From Modestobacter muralis (GTDB lineage Bacteria; Actinomycetota; Actinomycetes; Mycobacteriales; Geodermatophilaceae): a stretch of 64,000 nucleotides of DNA. A program made the translations under genes and the position numbers. This document shows, in pieces, positions 33,478 to 43,149 of the stretch; within the stretch, counting starts at the first letter, position 1; every line of letters starts with the position of its first letter. The DNA lies in the NCBI RefSeq assembly GCF_010682105.1, contig NZ_JAAGWH010000039.1:1-64000 (forward strand). The letters are read 5' to 3'. Under the pieces are notes generated by a model. It saw only the letters and a list, made by a program, of their open reading frames with translations. It was not told the DNA's origin and did no database searches.

Positions 33478-35466
33478 ATGCCCGTAATTCCCGTGGCCGG
33501 TGCCGAGAGGTTCGCCAACCTGCCGGCTTCGCCAGAAGAGACCCGTCGCATCGTCGGCGACTCGCTGCGACTGCACGACGTCGACCAGGCGACCGTCGAC
33601 GCCCTTGACCCACTCACGTACGAGGTCATCCGGCACCGCCTCACCTCGATCACTGAGGAGATGGGTGAGGCGCTGAAGCGGATGTCCGGGTCCGTTGTGG
33701 TCACCGACTGCAACGACTTCGACGCTGCGATCATGGACGAGGTCGGCGACGTGGTGCAGGTCGGCCTGTACAACACCGAACTGGCGGCTTCGCTGGACAT
33801 GGCCGCCAACTGGACGCTCCGGGAACGCTGCGCTCGCCCAGGGATCGGTCCGGGCGACATGTTCCTGTGCAATGACCCCTGGGTTGGTGGCGGTCTGCAC
33901 CAGAATGACGTCAGTCTCTTCGCTCCGCTGTTCGTTGACGGCGAGCTGTTCTGCTGGACTGGCGCGGTCGCGCACCAGGTCGACCTGGGGGGGGTCTCAC
34001 CAGGAAGCTGGTCGGTGGGGGGCAGCGACGTCTTCTGGGAGTCGCTGCCTACCCCACCGGTCAAGATTGTCGAGGGTGGAGAGATCCGGACCGACATCGA
34101 GGACGTCTGGCTACGTCGTTCCCGCGTTCCCAAGCTCGTCGCGCTGGACTTGCGAGCCAAGATCGGCGCCAACAACGTCGCGCACGAGCGGTTGCGCGCG
34201 CTGTGCGAGAAGTACGGCGCGGGCACCGTGAAGGCCGTCATGCGCCGAACAATGGACGATGCTGAGTCGCGGCTGCGAGCGAAGCTGCGAGAGCTGCCTG
34301 ATGGGTCCTGGACGTCGGTGGCCCATCAGGACTCGGCTCGGTCTGGCGACCGGGGGATCTACAAGATCGTCCTCAAGTTGACGAAGGACGGCGACAGACT
34401 GGTCTTCGACTTCACCGGCACTGATGCGCAGGTGGACGGTCTGATCAACTGCACGTTCGCTGGGTTGCGCGGCGGCATCATGCCGGTCGTGTTGACCATG
34501 CTCTGTGGCGACATCCCCTGGGCGTGCGGGGGGATCTACCGCTGCATCGAGATCATCAGCGAGTCGGGGACGATCAACAATGCGACCTTCCCGGCCGGAG
34601 TCGGGAAGGCGTCGGTGGCTTCTGCGTGGGCGACCATGAATGTCACAACCGAGTGCCTGGCCGGGATGCTGGACACCCACCCGGAGCACCGCAAGCGGCT
34701 GATGAGCGTCTGCTGCGGCACCTGGGACTTCGCCCTGCTCGCCGGGGTCGACCAGCGCGGTTTGGGTTTCGTCACGATGCTCTGCGACTCGATGGCCGGG
34801 GGACTGGGTGCCCGGTCGGACTCCGATGGCGTGGACACCGGTGGGCTGGCACCCATCCCGATGGGACGGGTGGCCGACGTGGAGATGAATGAGTTTGCCT
34901 TCCCGATGCTCTACTTGTGGCGCCGGGAGGAGGCCGACTCCGGCGGCCCCGGCCGCTTCCGAGGTGGGGTGGGGGCATCAAGCTGTTTTCTCCCGTACGA
35001 CAGCCCTCTCGGGGGCGTGCACCTGGTGGTCTCGGCGCCCGGTAAGGCGCTCCCGCTGGCCAACGGCCTGTCCGGCGGGCTGCCCGCAGGTACCCAGCAT
35101 GACGTGCTCCTGCGGGGTACCGACATCGCCGCGCAGTTCGCAGCCGGTCGCATCCCCGGATCGCTGGCCGAGCTCTCGGGCAGCACCGACCTGCTGCCCG
35201 CCCACCACGAGACCGATCTAGGTCCCGATGACGTCTATTACACCCACTGGCAGGGCGGCGGCGGCTACGGCGACCCACTGCTCCGCGACCCCGTGGCCGT
35301 CGCTGCCGACGTGGTGGCCCACAAGGTTTCGCCCCGAGGGGCGGAGGAGGTGTACGGCGTCGTGCTGGACGCCGACTACGCGACCGACCTGGACGCGACC
35401 ACTACCCTGCGCGCGGCACTTCGCCGCAGCCGCGCAGGGGTCGACGACAAGGAGATTCCCGCATGA
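33478..35466 (+). CDS. hyuB: hydantoinase B/oxoprolinase-type subunit (HyuB family)
   Basis: 662-aa partner of HyuA. Signature stretches are DPLTYEVIRHRLTSITEEMGEAL (quoted in part), ERCARPGIGPGDMFLCNDPWVGGGLHQND with likely metal ligands, and QGGGGYGDPLLRDP near the C-terminus. In known systems this subunit holds the metal site that attacks or carboxylates the ATP-activated substrate. ATG at 33478 lies 13 bases beyond the hyuA stop with GAGAGGAAT. It overlaps the next gene by four bases. Confidence 0.92.
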   Translation: MPVIPVAGAERFANLPASPEETRRIVGDSLRLHDVDQATVDALDPLTYEVIRHRLTSITEEMGEALKRMSGSVVVTDCNDFDAAIMDEVGDVVQVGLYNTELAASLDMAANWTLRERCARPGIGPGDMFLCNDPWVGGGLHQNDVSLFAPLFVDGELFCWTGAVAHQVDLGGVSPGSWSVGGSDVFWESLPTPPVKIVEGGEIRTDIEDVWLRRSRVPKLVALDLRAKIGANNVAHERLRALCEKYGAGTVKAVMRRTMDDAESRLRAKLRELPDGSWTSVAHQDSARSGDRGIYKIVLKLTKDGDRLVFDFTGTDAQVDGLINCTFAGLRGGIMPVVLTMLCGDIPWACGGIYRCIEIISESGTINNATFPAGVGKASVASAWATMNVTTECLAGMLDTHPEHRKRLMSVCCGTWDFALLAGVDQRGLGFVTMLCDSMAGGLGARSDSDGVDTGGLAPIPMGRVADVEMNEFAFPMLYLWRREEADSGGPGRFRGGVGASSCFLPYDSPLGGVHLVVSAPGKALPLANGLSGGLPAGTQHDVLLRGTDIAAQFAAGRIPGSLAELSGSTDLLPAHHETDLGPDDVYYTHWQGGGGYGDPLLRDPVAVAADVVAHKVSPRGAEEVYGVVLDADYATDLDATTTLRAALRRSRAGVDDKEIPA

Positions 35467-35759
35467 GCGTGTTCATCGACGAGAACCTTGAGCAGGACGA
35501 TGCAGGCCTGGTCAGCTGCCGGCACTGCTCGGCGCGGGTGGGCGTGGCCGCCGACCCATTGCGGGATGCGCGTGTCCGGGAGAGCGCACCCAGGACGGCT
35601 GGGCCGTCGGTGCGCGCAGAGGCCAGCAACTTCACCGACCGCGAGGTGGTGTTCCGGCAGGCCTTCTGTCCGGAGTGCCTGACCCTGCTGCAGGCCGAGA
35701 TCGTGCCGGCCGATGAGCCGTCGTTCCGCATCCGTTCGCTGAAGCTGGTGGGCGCGTGA
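35463..35759 (+). CDS. small zinc-ribbon protein, acetone-carboxylase gamma-like
   Basis: 98-aa protein with two Cys-x2-Cys knuckles (CRHC at ~20-23 and CPEC at ~75-78), expected to bind zinc. Size and cysteine layout recall the gamma subunit of acetone carboxylases, and it is coupled to HyuA/HyuB by 4-base overlaps. This hints that the complex may carboxylate a ketone rather than open a hydantoin. The start is ATG at 35463 in the hyuB stop. Confidence 0.72.
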   Translation: MSVFIDENLEQDDAGLVSCRHCSARVGVAADPLRDARVRESAPRTAGPSVRAEASNFTDREVVFRQAFCPECLTLLQAEIVPADEPSFRIRSLKLVGA

Positions 35760-36514
35760 CTCGGCTGGAAGGGCGGGTGGTGGTCGTCACCGGCGGAGGT
35801 CAGGGACTCGGGCGGGCCTACGCCCAGCGGATCGTCGAGGACGGCGGCACGGTCGTGATCGCCGACCTAAACGAGGAGAAGGGTTCCGCGGTGGCTGCGG
35901 AGCTCGGCGCCGACGGGGCGACCGCTCGGTTCCATCACCTCGACGTCGGCGACCCGGCTTCAGTCTCCGCGCTCGCCGATGCCGTCACCGCCGAGTTCGG
36001 TGCGGTGCACGGGCTGGTCAACAACGCTGCGATCTTCTCCACGATCGCCATGAAGCCGTTCTGGGACATCCCGATCGACGAGTGGGACCGGCTTATGTTG
36101 GTCAATCTCCGCGGGCCCTGGTTGTTGACGAGCGCGCTGCTGCCAGCGCTGCGGGCGGCCGGTGGAGCCAGCATCGTCAACGTCGGCTCCGATGCCGTCT
36201 GGCTGGGCCGCCCCGGGTACCTGCATTACATCGCCAGCAAGGGCGGGGTGACCGCGATGACCCACGCGATGGCTCATGAGCTCGGCGGAGACCTGATCCG
36301 GGTGAACTCCATCTCACCCGGCGCGACCTACACGGAGGTGCCACGCGGCACCGTCTCGGCTGAGCAGAAGGCGGCGATGCAAGCCGCTCAGGCCTTGCAC
36401 CGTGACGCAGAACCCGCCGACATGGTCGGCGTCCTGGCTTTCCTCCTCTCTGAGGACAGCCGCTGGGTCACCGGTCAGACCCTGAGCGTCAATGGTGGCC
36501 TGCTGCACCGCTGA
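35756..36514 (+). CDS. SDR family oxidoreductase
   Basis: 252-aa classical short-chain dehydrogenase: [13 protein letters not shown] cofactor site, NNAAIFS, YIASKGG with Tyr/Lys, and [10 protein letters not shown] at the end. GTG at 35756 overlaps the zinc-ribbon stop. It may supply the keto or carbonyl substrate for the HyuAB-type complex by oxidising an alcohol. Confidence 0.9.
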   Translation: MTRLEGRVVVVTGGGQGLGRAYAQRIVEDGGTVVIADLNEEKGSAVAAELGADGATARFHHLDVGDPASVSALADAVTAEFGAVHGLVNNAAIFSTIAMKPFWDIPIDEWDRLMLVNLRGPWLLTSALLPALRAAGGASIVNVGSDAVWLGRPGYLHYIASKGGVTAMTHAMAHELGGDLIRVNSISPGATYTEVPRGTVSAEQKAAMQAAQALHRDAEPADMVGVLAFLLSEDSRWVTGQTLSVNGGLLHR

Positions 36515-36599
36515 CCCTGGACGTCGGGCCCGATCAGATATCCGCCCGACGCGCAGCGTCCCAACCCACCGATCCCCTACAACGGAGGACCAGGACAAA

Positions 36600-38066
36600 A
36601 TGACCTTGCTGGGCAGTGTTCACACCGTGCTCGACCGATCGTTCGAGGTGCAGCTGGGTGGGCGTGCGATGCCCACTGCGGCGCGTTATGAGGTGGAGGA
36701 TCCGACCACCGGGCGCCGGTTGGCTGATGCGCCGGATTGTTCGGCCGAGGAGGTGGACCGGGTGGTCCGCGCGGCTGCGCAGGCGCAGCGGGCGTGGGGG
36801 CGGTTGCCGGTGAGGTCGCGGGCGGCGAAGGTGCGCGAGTTCGCCGGGGTGCTGCGGGCGCACGCCGAGGAGTTGGCGACCCTGGATGCGCTGGATGCGG
36901 GGTTCCCTCTAGAGGTGATGCTTGCCGACGTGGAGGCCGCGGCCACGTTGCTGGAGATCATGGCCGATCTGGGCATGTCCCTAGGCGGGGCGACCTATCC
37001 GCTTTCGGGGAACCTGCACTACTCGATGCAGGAGCCGTACGGGGTCGTGGCGCGGATCGTGCCGTTCAATCATCCGATCCTGTTCGCGGGGGGCAAGGTC
37101 GCCGCCCCGCTGGTGGCCGGTAACGCCGTGGTGCTCAAGGCACCGGATCAGACGCCGCTGTCGGCCTTGCGGATGGCGGAGTTGGCCGCTGAGGTCTTCG
37201 GGCCCGACCTGTGCGCGGTGATTACCGGTCGCGGCGCGATCAGCGGGCAGGCGCTCACGACGCATCCGTTGATCCGGCGGATCGGCTTCATCGGTGCACC
37301 GGACACCGGCCGGTTGATCCAGCGTCAGGCCGCGGAGAGCGGCGTGAAGTACGTGAGCCTGGAACTGGGTGGGAAGAACGCGCTGATCGTGATGCCCGAC
37401 GCCGACCTAGCCAGAGCGGCCGACAGCGCCGTCTTCGGAATGAACTACACGCTGACCGCCGGACAGTCGTGCGGTTCAACCAGCCGGCTCCTGCTGCACG
37501 AGTCGATCGCCGATGAGGTGCTCGCCTCGGTGGTCGAGCAGGTGAGGGCCATCCGGGTGGGCCACCCGCTGGCCGAGGGGACCCAGATGGGCCCCGTGAT
37601 CGATCGCAAGCAGTACGAGAAGTCCATCAAGGCGATCGAGGCGGCGACGGCGGCGGGGGCTCCGGTGCAGGTCGGTGGCGGCCGGCCGGACACCGTGGGG
37701 GAAGAGGGCTGGTACGTGGCCCCGACCGTGCTGGGCCCGATGACGCCAGACAATCCGGCTGCGGTGGAGGAGATCTTCGGCCCGGTCCTCTCGGTGATTA
37801 CTTTCCGCGACGAGGAGGAGGCCATCCGGATCGCCAACTCAAGCGAGTACGGGCTCACCGCCGGAGTCTGGACCAACGATGTCACCCGGGCACACCGGAT
37901 GGCCGCGGCGCTGCAGGCCGGCTACGTCTGGATCAATGGGAGCGCGCGGCACTACTGGGGTCTGCCCTTCGGCGGGATGAAGTCCTCCGGGGTCGACCGC
38001 GAGGAGTCCGTCGAGGAGCTCCTGTCTTACACCGAGACCAAGGCGGTCACCGTCGTCCTCGAATGA
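36600..38066 (+). CDS. aldehyde dehydrogenase
   Basis: 488-aa NAD(P)-dependent aldehyde dehydrogenase with [14 protein letters not shown], catalytic Glu in LELGGKN and Cys in [10 protein letters not shown], then [16 protein letters not shown] lies ten bases before ATG at 36600; the 85 bases before it form a short gap after the SDR. It is last in the hyu operon, followed by a strong hairpin, so the operon would run alcohol or aldehyde to acid conversions. Confidence 0.94.
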   Translation: MTLLGSVHTVLDRSFEVQLGGRAMPTAARYEVEDPTTGRRLADAPDCSAEEVDRVVRAAAQAQRAWGRLPVRSRAAKVREFAGVLRAHAEELATLDALDAGFPLEVMLADVEAAATLLEIMADLGMSLGGATYPLSGNLHYSMQEPYGVVARIVPFNHPILFAGGKVAAPLVAGNAVVLKAPDQTPLSALRMAELAAEVFGPDLCAVITGRGAISGQALTTHPLIRRIGFIGAPDTGRLIQRQAAESGVKYVSLELGGKNALIVMPDADLARAADSAVFGMNYTLTAGQSCGSTSRLLLHESIADEVLASVVEQVRAIRVGHPLAEGTQMGPVIDRKQYEKSIKAIEAATAAGAPVQVGGGRPDTVGEEGWYVAPTVLGPMTPDNPAAVEEIFGPVLSVITFRDEEEAIRIANSSEYGLTAGVWTNDVTRAHRMAAALQAGYVWINGSARHYWGLPFGGMKSSGVDREESVEELLSYTETKAVTVVLE

Positions 38067-38075
38067 CAAGTCTGC

Positions 38076-38103
38076 GCGGCGGCACGCCTGGGCGTGCCGC
38101 CGC
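38076..38103 (+). terminator. hairpin after the aldehyde dehydrogenase
   Basis: GCGGCGGCACGCC followed after TG by GGCGTGCCGCCGC, a perfect 13-base inverted repeat nine bases beyond the stop codon. There is no T-run. It separates the hyu operon from the ABC importer. Confidence 0.7.
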
Positions 38104-38254
38104 ACCCAGCCCTGGGCCGCCGCGGTGGCCGGCACGTCCCCCGCCGCAAAGGCATTGAGCCAAACACGTCCAGTTGCCAGGCCAACCGGTCTGTCCGGCG
38201 CCCGGTGAGCATCTCCGGGTGCCAGGCGCCTCCTCGTGATGGAAAGGTTCGACA

Positions 38255-39451
38255 GTGAAGGTCGTCGGTGCAGGAAAGAGGGCCCGGGCAGCGGGACTCG
38301 CCACGTCTACGGTGGCAGTTCTGGTGCTTGCCGCCTGCGGGGGCTCCAGTCTAAGCGACACCGGGGGTGGGAGTGGGGACACGGAGTCCGTGGACATCGG
38401 ACTGCTAGTACCACAGTCCGGCGTCTACGCGCCCATCGGGGAGGACATGGAGCAGGGCTTCCGCCTCTGCCTCGACCAAGCAGAGGGTCAGCTCGGCGGG
38501 CGTGACGTCAACGTCGTCGTCGCCGACGAGGGGGAGAGCCCCGACACCGGTGTGCCCGCGGCGCAGGGCCTCTTGGAGGACGGCGTCAGCGCCGTCGTCG
38601 GTGTGGTGAGCAGCGCCGTCGCCCTGGGCGTCCAGGACGCTTTCACCGAGGCACAGGTCCCGCTGGTGGTCGCGAACGCCGGGGCCAACGCGATCACCGG
38701 TCCCGACGTCTCGGACTTCGTCTGGCGGTCCTCCCACCGGATCGAGGACGTGTCCGGCTCCATCGGCGCCTACGTTGCCGAGCAGGTGGGTGAGGGGAGC
38801 GTCTTCGTGATTGCCCCCGACTACGCCGCCGGACGCGAGCACGCTGCAGCGTTCCGCAAGACCTTTGAGGGGGCCGGCGGCACCGTGGCCGGCGAGGTGT
38901 TCACTCCGTTCGGCCAGACGGAGAACTTCCAGCCGTTCCTGTCCCAGATCGAGCAGTCGGGCGCATCGGCCGTCTATGCCTTCTTCGGTGGCTCGGAGGC
39001 GGTCAGCTTCGCCCGGCAGTACAACAGCTTCGGTCTGAGCCAGAATCTGCCGCTTTTCGCGGCCGGGTTCGTGACCGAGGGCGGGGAGCTGGAGGCTCTC
39101 GGCCAGGACGCCGAGGGCATTCAGAACGTCCTGCACTACTCGCCCCAGCTGGACACCCCGGAGAACCAGAAGTTCGTCGAGGCGTACACCGCCGCCTACG
39201 AGGAGCCGCCGACGGTCTACTCCGTGCAGGCCTATGACGCGTGCCAGTCCTTGGACCAGGCGCTCGAGGTGGGCACCAGCGGCCCGGAGATCGTCGAGGG
39301 CCTCGAGGGCATCGATACGATCCCCAGCCCGGCTGGCGAGTGGAGCTACACCGACACCCACCAGGCCTCCTACACCTACTACCTCCGCGAGGTGCAGATG
39401 CAGGACGGCCAGCCCGTCAACGCCATCATCCGCCCGCTCACCGAGCAGTAG
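38255..39451 (+). CDS. branched-chain-type ABC transporter substrate-binding lipoprotein
   Basis: 398-aa periplasmic-binding protein of the LivK/Peripla_BP_6 family. The signal peptide ends in the lipobox LAAC near residue 28, followed by a Ser/Gly linker. The mature domain starts VDIGLLVPQSGVYAPIGEDM; a late YSVQAYDACQSL is typical. In catabolic clusters such proteins bind aromatic acids as often as amino acids. GTG at 38255 has GGAAAGG upstream. Confidence 0.9.
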   Translation: MKVVGAGKRARAAGLATSTVAVLVLAACGGSSLSDTGGGSGDTESVDIGLLVPQSGVYAPIGEDMEQGFRLCLDQAEGQLGGRDVNVVVADEGESPDTGVPAAQGLLEDGVSAVVGVVSSAVALGVQDAFTEAQVPLVVANAGANAITGPDVSDFVWRSSHRIEDVSGSIGAYVAEQVGEGSVFVIAPDYAAGREHAAAFRKTFEGAGGTVAGEVFTPFGQTENFQPFLSQIEQSGASAVYAFFGGSEAVSFARQYNSFGLSQNLPLFAAGFVTEGGELEALGQDAEGIQNVLHYSPQLDTPENQKFVEAYTAAYEEPPTVYSVQAYDACQSLDQALEVGTSGPEIVEGLEGIDTIPSPAGEWSYTDTHQASYTYYLREVQMQDGQPVNAIIRPLTEQ

Positions 39452-39459
39452 TCACGAGG

Positions 39460-39495
39460 GCGGTGTCGTAGGTAGCACCTGACCTACGACACCGC
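39460..39495 (+). terminator. intra-operon hairpin between binding protein and permease
   Basis: GCGGTGTCGTAGGT pairs perfectly with ACCTACGACACCGC around an 8-base loop, nine bases after the binding-protein stop and 30 before the permease start. It may stop or stabilise transcripts so that the binding protein is made in excess. Confidence 0.65.
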
Positions 39496-39525
39496 TCCCC
39501 TCACCGAGGAGCAGGAGTCCCGCCG

Positions 39526-40413
39526 GTGTTCGGCTTCTTCAGCAGCAACCTCATCACGGTGGTCGACGGCATCGCGTTCGGCGTCCTGCTGTTCACCATC
39601 GCCCTGGGTCTGTCCCTGGTCTTCGGGGTCATGGATGTGCTCAGCCTGGCTCACGGATCGCTCTACCTGATCGGCTCGTACATCGCCGTGTCGGTCAGCA
39701 CCGCCTTCACTCCCACGTTGGGCTTCTTCGTGCTCGCGTTGGTCCTTGCGGTCGCCCTCGGCAGCCTCGCCGGCGCCGGGCTGTCGTTCCTGACCCGTCC
39801 GCTAGCCTCCCGGGGGCACCTCGACCAGGCTCTGCTGACCTTGGGCGTCGCGTTCGTGGTGGGCGACCTGCTCGCCCAGCAGTACGGCCGGGAGGTGCGA
39901 ACCGTGGCGCCGCCGAGCCCGTTCGACGGCAGCGTGAGCGTCTTCGGCAGTACCTACCCCACGTACCGGTTGGTCATCATCGCCGTCGGCCTGGCCCTGG
40001 CGATCGCCGCCTATTTGGTCATCGAGCGCACGAAGATGGGTGCGCTCGTGCAGGCCACTGTGGCCGACGCGCAGATGGTCCGTGCCCTGGGCGTCAACAC
40101 CGGGCGGCTGATGACCGGGGTGTTCGCCGTCGGCGCGGCGCTGGCCGCGTTCGGTGGGGTACTGGGCGCACCCATCCTGAACGCAGCGCCGGGCCTGGAC
40201 AACCGGGTGCTCATCCTCGGCTTGGTGGTGGTCGTGATCGGTGGTCTGGGCTCGGTCGCCGGCGCCTTCGTGGGCGCGCTGGTCATCGGTCAGGTGCAGA
40301 CCCTCGGTGTCTCGCTGGCGCCCAGCTACGCCGCGTTCCTCACCTTCGGTGCCATGGCCCTCGTGCTGCTGCTGCGGCCCGCGGGCATCCTCGGGAAGGG
40401 ACGGCTGGCATGA
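39526..40413 (+). CDS. livH: ABC transporter permease, LivH type
   Basis: 295-aa inner-membrane permease with about eight spans. It opens with GIAFGVLLFTIALGLSLVFG and MDVLSLAHGSLYLIG, the usual LivH entry, and ends GGLGSVAGAFVGALVIGQVQ (the conserved permease loop that meets the ATPase). GTG at 39526 has GAGGAGCAGGAG upstream. It pairs with the LivM gene that overlaps its end. Confidence 0.93.
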   Translation: MFGFFSSNLITVVDGIAFGVLLFTIALGLSLVFGVMDVLSLAHGSLYLIGSYIAVSVSTAFTPTLGFFVLALVLAVALGSLAGAGLSFLTRPLASRGHLDQALLTLGVAFVVGDLLAQQYGREVRTVAPPSPFDGSVSVFGSTYPTYRLVIIAVGLALAIAAYLVIERTKMGALVQATVADAQMVRALGVNTGRLMTGVFAVGAALAAFGGVLGAPILNAAPGLDNRVLILGLVVVVIGGLGSVAGAFVGALVIGQVQTLGVSLAPSYAAFLTFGAMALVLLLRPAGILGKGRLA

Positions 40414-41435
40414 CCTCGGACCTGGGGACGTCCTCGCGTACTGACCAGGCCGCGCGCCCCGACACCGGTCCGGCCCGCGGTCGGGCGGGGCGGGCGCCGC
40501 GGCTGGTGCTGGCGGCCGCACTCCTGCTTGCGCTGGTGGCGGTCCCGTTCGTCGTACCCAGCGACGCAGCCAACCTGCTCAGCCGGATCCTCGCCTTCGC
40601 CCTGCTCGCCGTGAGCCTCGATCTGCTCGTCGGGGTGGGGGGCATGCCGTCGCTGGGACACGCAGCGCCCTTCGGCGTCGGCGCGTACGTCGCCGGCATC
40701 ACGGCCAAGGAGCTCACCGCCCTCGCACCCGTCCAACTGGTGGCCGCCGCCGTAGCCGGGGCGGTGTTCTCCGCCCTGGTCGGGTGGCTGATCGTGCGGG
40801 TCCGGGGCACCTACTTCCTCATGCTGACCCTCGCGGTGGCCGAACTGGCCCGCACAGCGGCCGACCAGTGGGACCAGGTCACCGGCGGCAGCAACGGGCT
40901 GGTCGGCATCCCTGCGATCCAGGTGGTCCCCGGCGGGGGGCCGCTCCTGCTCGCCGGCTTCCGCTACTGGTACGTCCTCGCCGTGGCCGCCCTCGGGTTC
41001 GGGTTGATCGTCGCGATCTCCCGCAGCGCCTTCGGTCGGTCGCTGCGGGGCATCCGCGACAACGAGGACCGGATGGCCTCGCTAGGCTACTCGACCTTCC
41101 GGGTCAAGTTCACCGCGTTCGTCCTCGCGGGGGCGTTCGCCGGTGCCGCCGGTTCGCTGTGGACGGTGCAGTCGAGGTTCGTCTCGCCCGCCGACCTCGG
41201 GTTCAACGTCTCGGCCATGGCACTGCTGGCCGTGGTGATCGGTGGCCGCGGCCGGCTGTGGGGCGCGATCCTCGGCGCAGCGCTGGTGATCTTCATCCGC
41301 GACGAGGTCGGCGCCCAGCTGGGCGGGCGCGGACCCCTACTGCTGGGCATCACGTTCATCGCCGTCGTTTACCTGTTGCCGCGTGGCTTCGCCGGTCTGC
41401 GCTTGCACCGGCCCGGGAGGAAGGACCCAGCATGA
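40410..41435 (+). CDS. livM: ABC transporter permease, LivM type
   Basis: 341-aa permease, second half of the membrane channel. The first ~30 residues are a charged cytoplasmic leader; GGMPSLGHAAPFGVGAY and GTYFLMLTLAVAEL are LivM signatures, and GGRGRLWGAILGAALV is the ATPase contact. The start overlaps livH (ATGA) and the end overlaps livG. Confidence 0.93.
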   Translation: MTSDLGTSSRTDQAARPDTGPARGRAGRAPRLVLAAALLLALVAVPFVVPSDAANLLSRILAFALLAVSLDLLVGVGGMPSLGHAAPFGVGAYVAGITAKELTALAPVQLVAAAVAGAVFSALVGWLIVRVRGTYFLMLTLAVAELARTAADQWDQVTGGSNGLVGIPAIQVVPGGGPLLLAGFRYWYVLAVAALGFGLIVAISRSAFGRSLRGIRDNEDRMASLGYSTFRVKFTAFVLAGAFAGAAGSLWTVQSRFVSPADLGFNVSAMALLAVVIGGRGRLWGAILGAALVIFIRDEVGAQLGGRGPLLLGITFIAVVYLLPRGFAGLRLHRPGRKDPA

Positions 41436-42211
41436 CCGCCGTACTGTCGTGCACGAACGTGACCAAGCAGTTCGGGTCGCTCAAAGCGGTCGAGGACGTC
41501 ACCCTCAGCATCGAGAAGGGGGCACGGCACGCGCTCATCGGACCGAACGGTGCTGGCAAGTCCACACTGTTCAACCTGGTCGCCGGCACGCTGCGGCCGA
41601 CGTCCGGGGCCATCATGCTCGATGGTGTCGACGTCACCCGGCGGTCCGCCGCCTGGCGGTCCCGCGCCGGGCTTGCCAAGACGTTTCAGCACTCAAGCCT
41701 CTTCCTGTCCCTGCCGGTGGCGGACAACGTCGCCATGGCCGCCCAGCGCACGTCCGGCCAGGGGATGAGTCTCCGGCGGCCGGCCCACCGGCTCCCCGGG
41801 GTGGACGACGTGGTCGCCGAGTGCCTGGCTGCCACTGGGCTGAGCGGCCGCGCCTCCCGACCCGTCAGCGACCTGTCCCACGGCGAACGTCGACAACTGG
41901 AGGTGGCGGTGGCCCTCGCGACACGACCGCAGTTGCTCCTACTCGATGAGCCCACGGCAGGGATGTCGGCCGCCGAAAGTGGGCGCTTCGCCGAACTGAT
42001 CGAGTCCCTGCCCGGGGACGTGACCGTGCTGATCATCGAGCACGACCTCGAGGTGGTGTTCCGGCTAGCTGAGCGGATCAGCGTTTTGCACCTGGGCCGG
42101 CTGCTCGCCGATGACGACCGGGAGAGCATCCGACAGAACGAACAGGTCCAGCGGGCCTATCTGGGCGATGCCCGGCCGGAGGACCTTTTCCACCCGGCGG
42201 CCGGCTTGTGA
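41432..42211 (+). CDS. livG: ABC transporter ATP-binding protein, LivG type
   Basis: 259-aa ATPase with Walker A GPNGAGKST, signature LSHGERRQLEVA (His in place of the usual second Gly), Walker B LLLLDEPTAG and the switch histidine in IIEHDLEVV. It powers the importer together with LivF. ATG at 41432 follows GGAGGAAGG and overlaps the livM stop. Confidence 0.95.
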   Translation: MTAVLSCTNVTKQFGSLKAVEDVTLSIEKGARHALIGPNGAGKSTLFNLVAGTLRPTSGAIMLDGVDVTRRSAAWRSRAGLAKTFQHSSLFLSLPVADNVAMAAQRTSGQGMSLRRPAHRLPGVDDVVAECLAATGLSGRASRPVSDLSHGERRQLEVAVALATRPQLLLLDEPTAGMSAAESGRFAELIESLPGDVTVLIIEHDLEVVFRLAERISVLHLGRLLADDDRESIRQNEQVQRAYLGDARPEDLFHPAAGL

Positions 42212-42909
42212 GCGCGGATCTCGTCGTAACCAACCTGCGCGCCGGGTACGGCGTGAGCACGGTGCTTGACGGGGTGAACCTGACCGTCGGCGCTGGTGAG
42301 GTCGTGGGCCTGCTCGGGCGCAATGGCGTCGGCAAGACGACGCTGATGTCCACACTGATGGGCTGGCTGTCGCCGAGCGCCGGATCCGTTCGGCTAGGCG
42401 ACCGGGAAATCGCCGGGCTGCCGACGCACCAGATCGCCCGTGCCGGCGTCGCCATCGTCCCCCAGGGGCGGCGGGTGTTCGCGCCGCTGACCGTGGAAAA
42501 CAACCTGCGGATCGCGCACAAGGGCTCGCAACGCTGGACCATCGAGCGCATTTTTGAGATCATGCCGCGGCTGGCCGAGCGCCGGCGCAACCGCGGCGAC
42601 CAGCTTTCGGGTGGTGAGCAGCAGATGCTGGCCATCGCCCGTGCCCTGTTGCTCGACCCAGCGTTGCTCCTGCTGGACGAGCCGTCCGATGGTCTGGCGC
42701 CCTCGGTGGTCACCCAGGTGATGGAAATCCTCGCCAGCCTCCGGGGAGAGGGGCTGTCGGTGCTGCTCGTGGAGCAGGACCTGCATGTGGCGTTCAGCGT
42801 CGCTGACCGGATCCTGGTAATGCAGAAAGGCCGGATCGTCCATGACTCGACGACCGAGGAGTTCCGCAGCGACGGGGAACGGGGACGGCGCCTGCTGGGC
42901 ATCGCCTGA
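42208..42909 (+). CDS. livF: ABC transporter ATP-binding protein, LivF type
   Basis: 233-aa second ATPase: Walker A GRNGVGKTT, signature LSGGEQQMLAIA, Walker B LLLLDEPSDGLAP, switch in LVEQDLHV. GTG at 42208 overlaps the livG stop. This closes a complete five-gene importer operon. Confidence 0.95.
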   Translation: MSADLVVTNLRAGYGVSTVLDGVNLTVGAGEVVGLLGRNGVGKTTLMSTLMGWLSPSAGSVRLGDREIAGLPTHQIARAGVAIVPQGRRVFAPLTVENNLRIAHKGSQRWTIERIFEIMPRLAERRRNRGDQLSGGEQQMLAIARALLLDPALLLLDEPSDGLAPSVVTQVMEILASLRGEGLSVLLVEQDLHVAFSVADRILVMQKGRIVHDSTTEEFRSDGERGRRLLGIA

Positions 42910-43149
42910 GCAAGCTGTGAGGGTGAGGTCAAGTCCTGTCTTCGGCGGCGCGCGGCCCCACACGGTACGCACGCAGCGATGACGGTCGGGTGCCGCTAGG
43001 GCTCAATGTGCCCACATCGGACGGGGGAGCGGCGGGGCGCCAGGGGCGAACTCCTGCCCAATCAGAAACCGTCGGCCCTGGGTCGGCCTTCCCACGAGAG
43101 GGGGCCCGCTGGTGAGGGGGTGGCCGCACCAGCGGCCCGCGCGGACCGG

